Source of the DNA: JAOUJD01 sp963811265
GTDB taxonomy: Bacteria > Pseudomonadota > Gammaproteobacteria > Burkholderiales > Burkholderiaceae_F
DNA: 64,000 nt
Reading direction: 5' to 3'
Assembly (NCBI GenBank): GCA_963811265.1
Contig: CAWEQS010000018.1
Coordinates: forward strand, 1-64,000
The position numbers and the translations under genes were made by a program. This document shows, piece after piece, positions 62,701-64,000 of this stretch. Numbering within the stretch: the stretch's first letter is position 1; each line of letters starts with the position of its first letter. The notes below the pieces were generated by a model. That model did no database searches and was not told the origin of the DNA. It saw only the letters and a program-made list of their open reading frames with translations.

Positions 62701-64000
62701 ATGGGAACGCTGATTGCCTTCCTGCTGATCGTTGCGCTGTTCGTCATCCTCGGCGCCGGGGTCTGGATCGGCATCGCCGTGCTCGGCGTCGCCTGGATCG
62801 GCATGGAACTCTTCACCACCCGGCCGGGCGGCGACGCGCTCGCGCTCACCGTGTGGGGATCGCTGTCGAGCTGGACGCTGACGGCGCTGCCGCTGTTCAT
62901 CTGGATGGGCGAGATCCTGCTGAAGAGCCGCCTGTCGGAAGGCATGTTCCGTGGTCTGGCGCCGTGGCTGCAGTGGCTGCCCGGCCGCCTGCTGCACACG
63001 AACATCATCGGCTGCACGATCTTCGCCGCTGTGTCCGGATCCTCGGCCGCGACCTGCGCGACGATCGGCAAGATCACGCTGCCCGAACTGTCGAAGCGCG
63101 GCTACCCGGACCAGATCTCCATCGGCTCGCTCGCCGGTGCCGGCACGCTCGGGCTGCTGATACCGCCGTCGATCATCATGATCGTGTACGGGGTGGCGGC
63201 CGATGTCTCCATCGGCAAGCTGTTCATCGCCGGCGTCATTCCGGGCCTGATGCTCGCCGTGCTGTTCATGGGCTACACGATCTTCTGGGCGCTGCGCAAC
63301 CGCGACCTCGTGCCGCCCGCCGACATCTCGATGTCGTTCTGGCAGAAGCTCGTCGAGTCGCGTCACCTGATCCCCGTGATCGGGCTGATCGCGGTCGTAC
63401 TGGGCTCGATCTATGCCGGCGTTGCGACAGCCACCGAGGCGGCCGCGCTGGGCGTCGTCGGGGCGCTGATCCTGTCGGCCGCGCAGCGCACGCTGACCTG
63501 GGCCGCATTCTGGGAGGCGCTGATGGCCGCCACCCGCCTCTACTGCATGATCGCGCTGATCCTGGCCGGTTCGGCCTTCCTCGTCGCTGTCGATGGGCTT
63601 CATCGGCCTGCCGCGGCAGCTCGCGGAAACGATCGGCGCGATGAACCTCAGTCCCTTTGCGCTGATCATGCTGCTGATGGTGTTCTACATCGTCCTCGGC
63701 TGCTTCCTCGACGGCATCTCGATGGTGGTGCTGACGATGGCGGTGCTGCTGCCGACGCTGCAGACGGCAGGCATCGACCTGCTGTGGTTCGGCATCTTCC
63801 TCGTGATCGTGGTGGAGATGGCGCAGATCACGCCGCCGGTCGGCTTCAACCTGTTCGTGCTGCAGGGAATGACGCGGCGGCAGATCAACTACATCGCCGT
63901 GGCCGCGTTCCCGTACTTCCTGATGATGGTGATCGCGGTGCTATCCATCTGGTTCTTTCCCGCGCTCGTCACCTTCCTCCCGGGCCAGATGAAGCTCTAG
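62701..64000 (+). CDS. dctM: TRAP transporter large permease (DctM family), frame broken once
   Basis: About 433 residues, ending exactly at the window edge with TAG. PLFIWMGEILLKSRLSEGMF, TIFAAVSGSSAATCATIGKI, LGLLIPPSIIMIVYGVAADV and IYAGVATATEAAALGVVGAL are the DctM hallmarks. A break near 63590 shifts the remainder (MGFIGLPRQLAETIGAMNLSPF ... EMAQITPPVGFNLFVLQGM). It is the ion-coupled transport subunit of the tripartite carrier. Confidence 0.88.
   Translation, partial: MGTLIAFLLIVALFVILGAGVWIGIAVLGVAWIGMELFTTRPGGDALALTVWGSLSSWTLTALPLFIWMGEILLKSRLSEGMFRGLAPWLQWLPGRLLHTNIIGCTIFAAVSGSSAATCATIGKITLPELSKRGYPDQISIGSLAGAGTLGLLIPPSIIMIVYGVAADVSIGKLFIAGVIPGLMLAVLFMGYTIFWALRNRDLVPPADISMSFWQKLVESRHLIPVIGLIAVVLGSIYAGVATATEAAALGVVGALILSAAQRTLTWAAFWEALMAATRLYCMIALILAGSAFLVAVDGLHRPAAAARGNDRRDEPQSLCADHAADGVLHRPRLLPRRHLDGGADDGGAAADAADGRHRPAVVRHLPRDRGGDGADHAAGRLQPVRAAGNDAAADQLHRRGRVPVLPDDGDRGAIHLVLSRARHLPPGPDEAL

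Overview
The window is high-GC DNA from a betaproteobacterium, most likely Burkholderiales or a close relative. The evidence is gene content and order rather than a marker gene: tmk-holB-pilZ-tatD with mltG beside it, selO-msrB-yciB-bolA-parvulin PPIase, a DUF4936/NRDE pair, a liv-type ABC transporter embedded among acyl-CoA catabolic genes, and an E. coli-like dif site. I found no rRNA, tRNA, CRISPR array, transposase or phage gene.

Layout. 1-9.3 kb (minus): membrane fusion protein and RND pump, a two-helix unknown, then mrpEFGBCD and the start of a lipoprotein, spaced like one operon. 9.6-16.8 kb: an ACP-GNAT fusion gene divergent from a plus-strand cluster of acyl-CoA synthetase, exported nitroreductase, 2-oxoacid dehydrogenase E1 alpha, E1 beta and E2, and a free ACP. 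An FNR/ANR-type promoter precedes the synthetase. 16.8-19.9 kb: lipoprotein, dif site (17784-17811), phospholipase A, second lipoprotein. 20.0-21.9 kb: mtnB-mtnD-mtnC of methionine salvage. 22.1-26.0 kb (minus): mltG-tmk-holB-pilZ-tatD. 26.1-28.2 kb: ygfZ, DUF4936, NRDE. 28.0-46.8 kb (minus): acyl-CoA ligase, livKHMGF, fadJ-like, acyl-CoA dehydrogenase, Dabb, two SDRs, MDR reductase, epoxide-hydrolase-like protein, M16 peptidase, thioesterase, GNAT. 46.9-53.1 kb (plus): selO, msrB, yciB, bolA, PPIase, maeB. 53.1-60.9 kb (minus): purL and a 5-oxoprolinase/hydantoinase. 61.2-64.0 kb (plus): TRAP transporter dctP-dctQ-dctM.

How parts may work together. The Mrp antiporter and RND pump are both driven by ion gradients and appear co-transcribed. 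The E1/E2/ACP/acyl-CoA synthetase/ACP-GNAT cluster has no E3 and has two related carrier proteins, so it looks like an oxygen-responsive acetyl or acyl handling module. It is my best candidate for an under-described system. The 28-47 kb block couples an uptake system to ligase and beta-oxidation enzymes. The hydantoinase/TRAP pair suggests uptake and hydrolysis of 5-oxoproline or a similar lactam.

Quality caveat. Many conserved genes are broken by single-base indels, mostly insertions: at least 14 between 4.2 and 8.3 kb, about five in the M16 peptidase, and many in purL and the hydantoinase. Because purL is normally essential for de novo purine synthesis and each fragment is otherwise well conserved, I read these as residual sequencing errors rather than decay. 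For such genes I give the whole span and state where the frame breaks.
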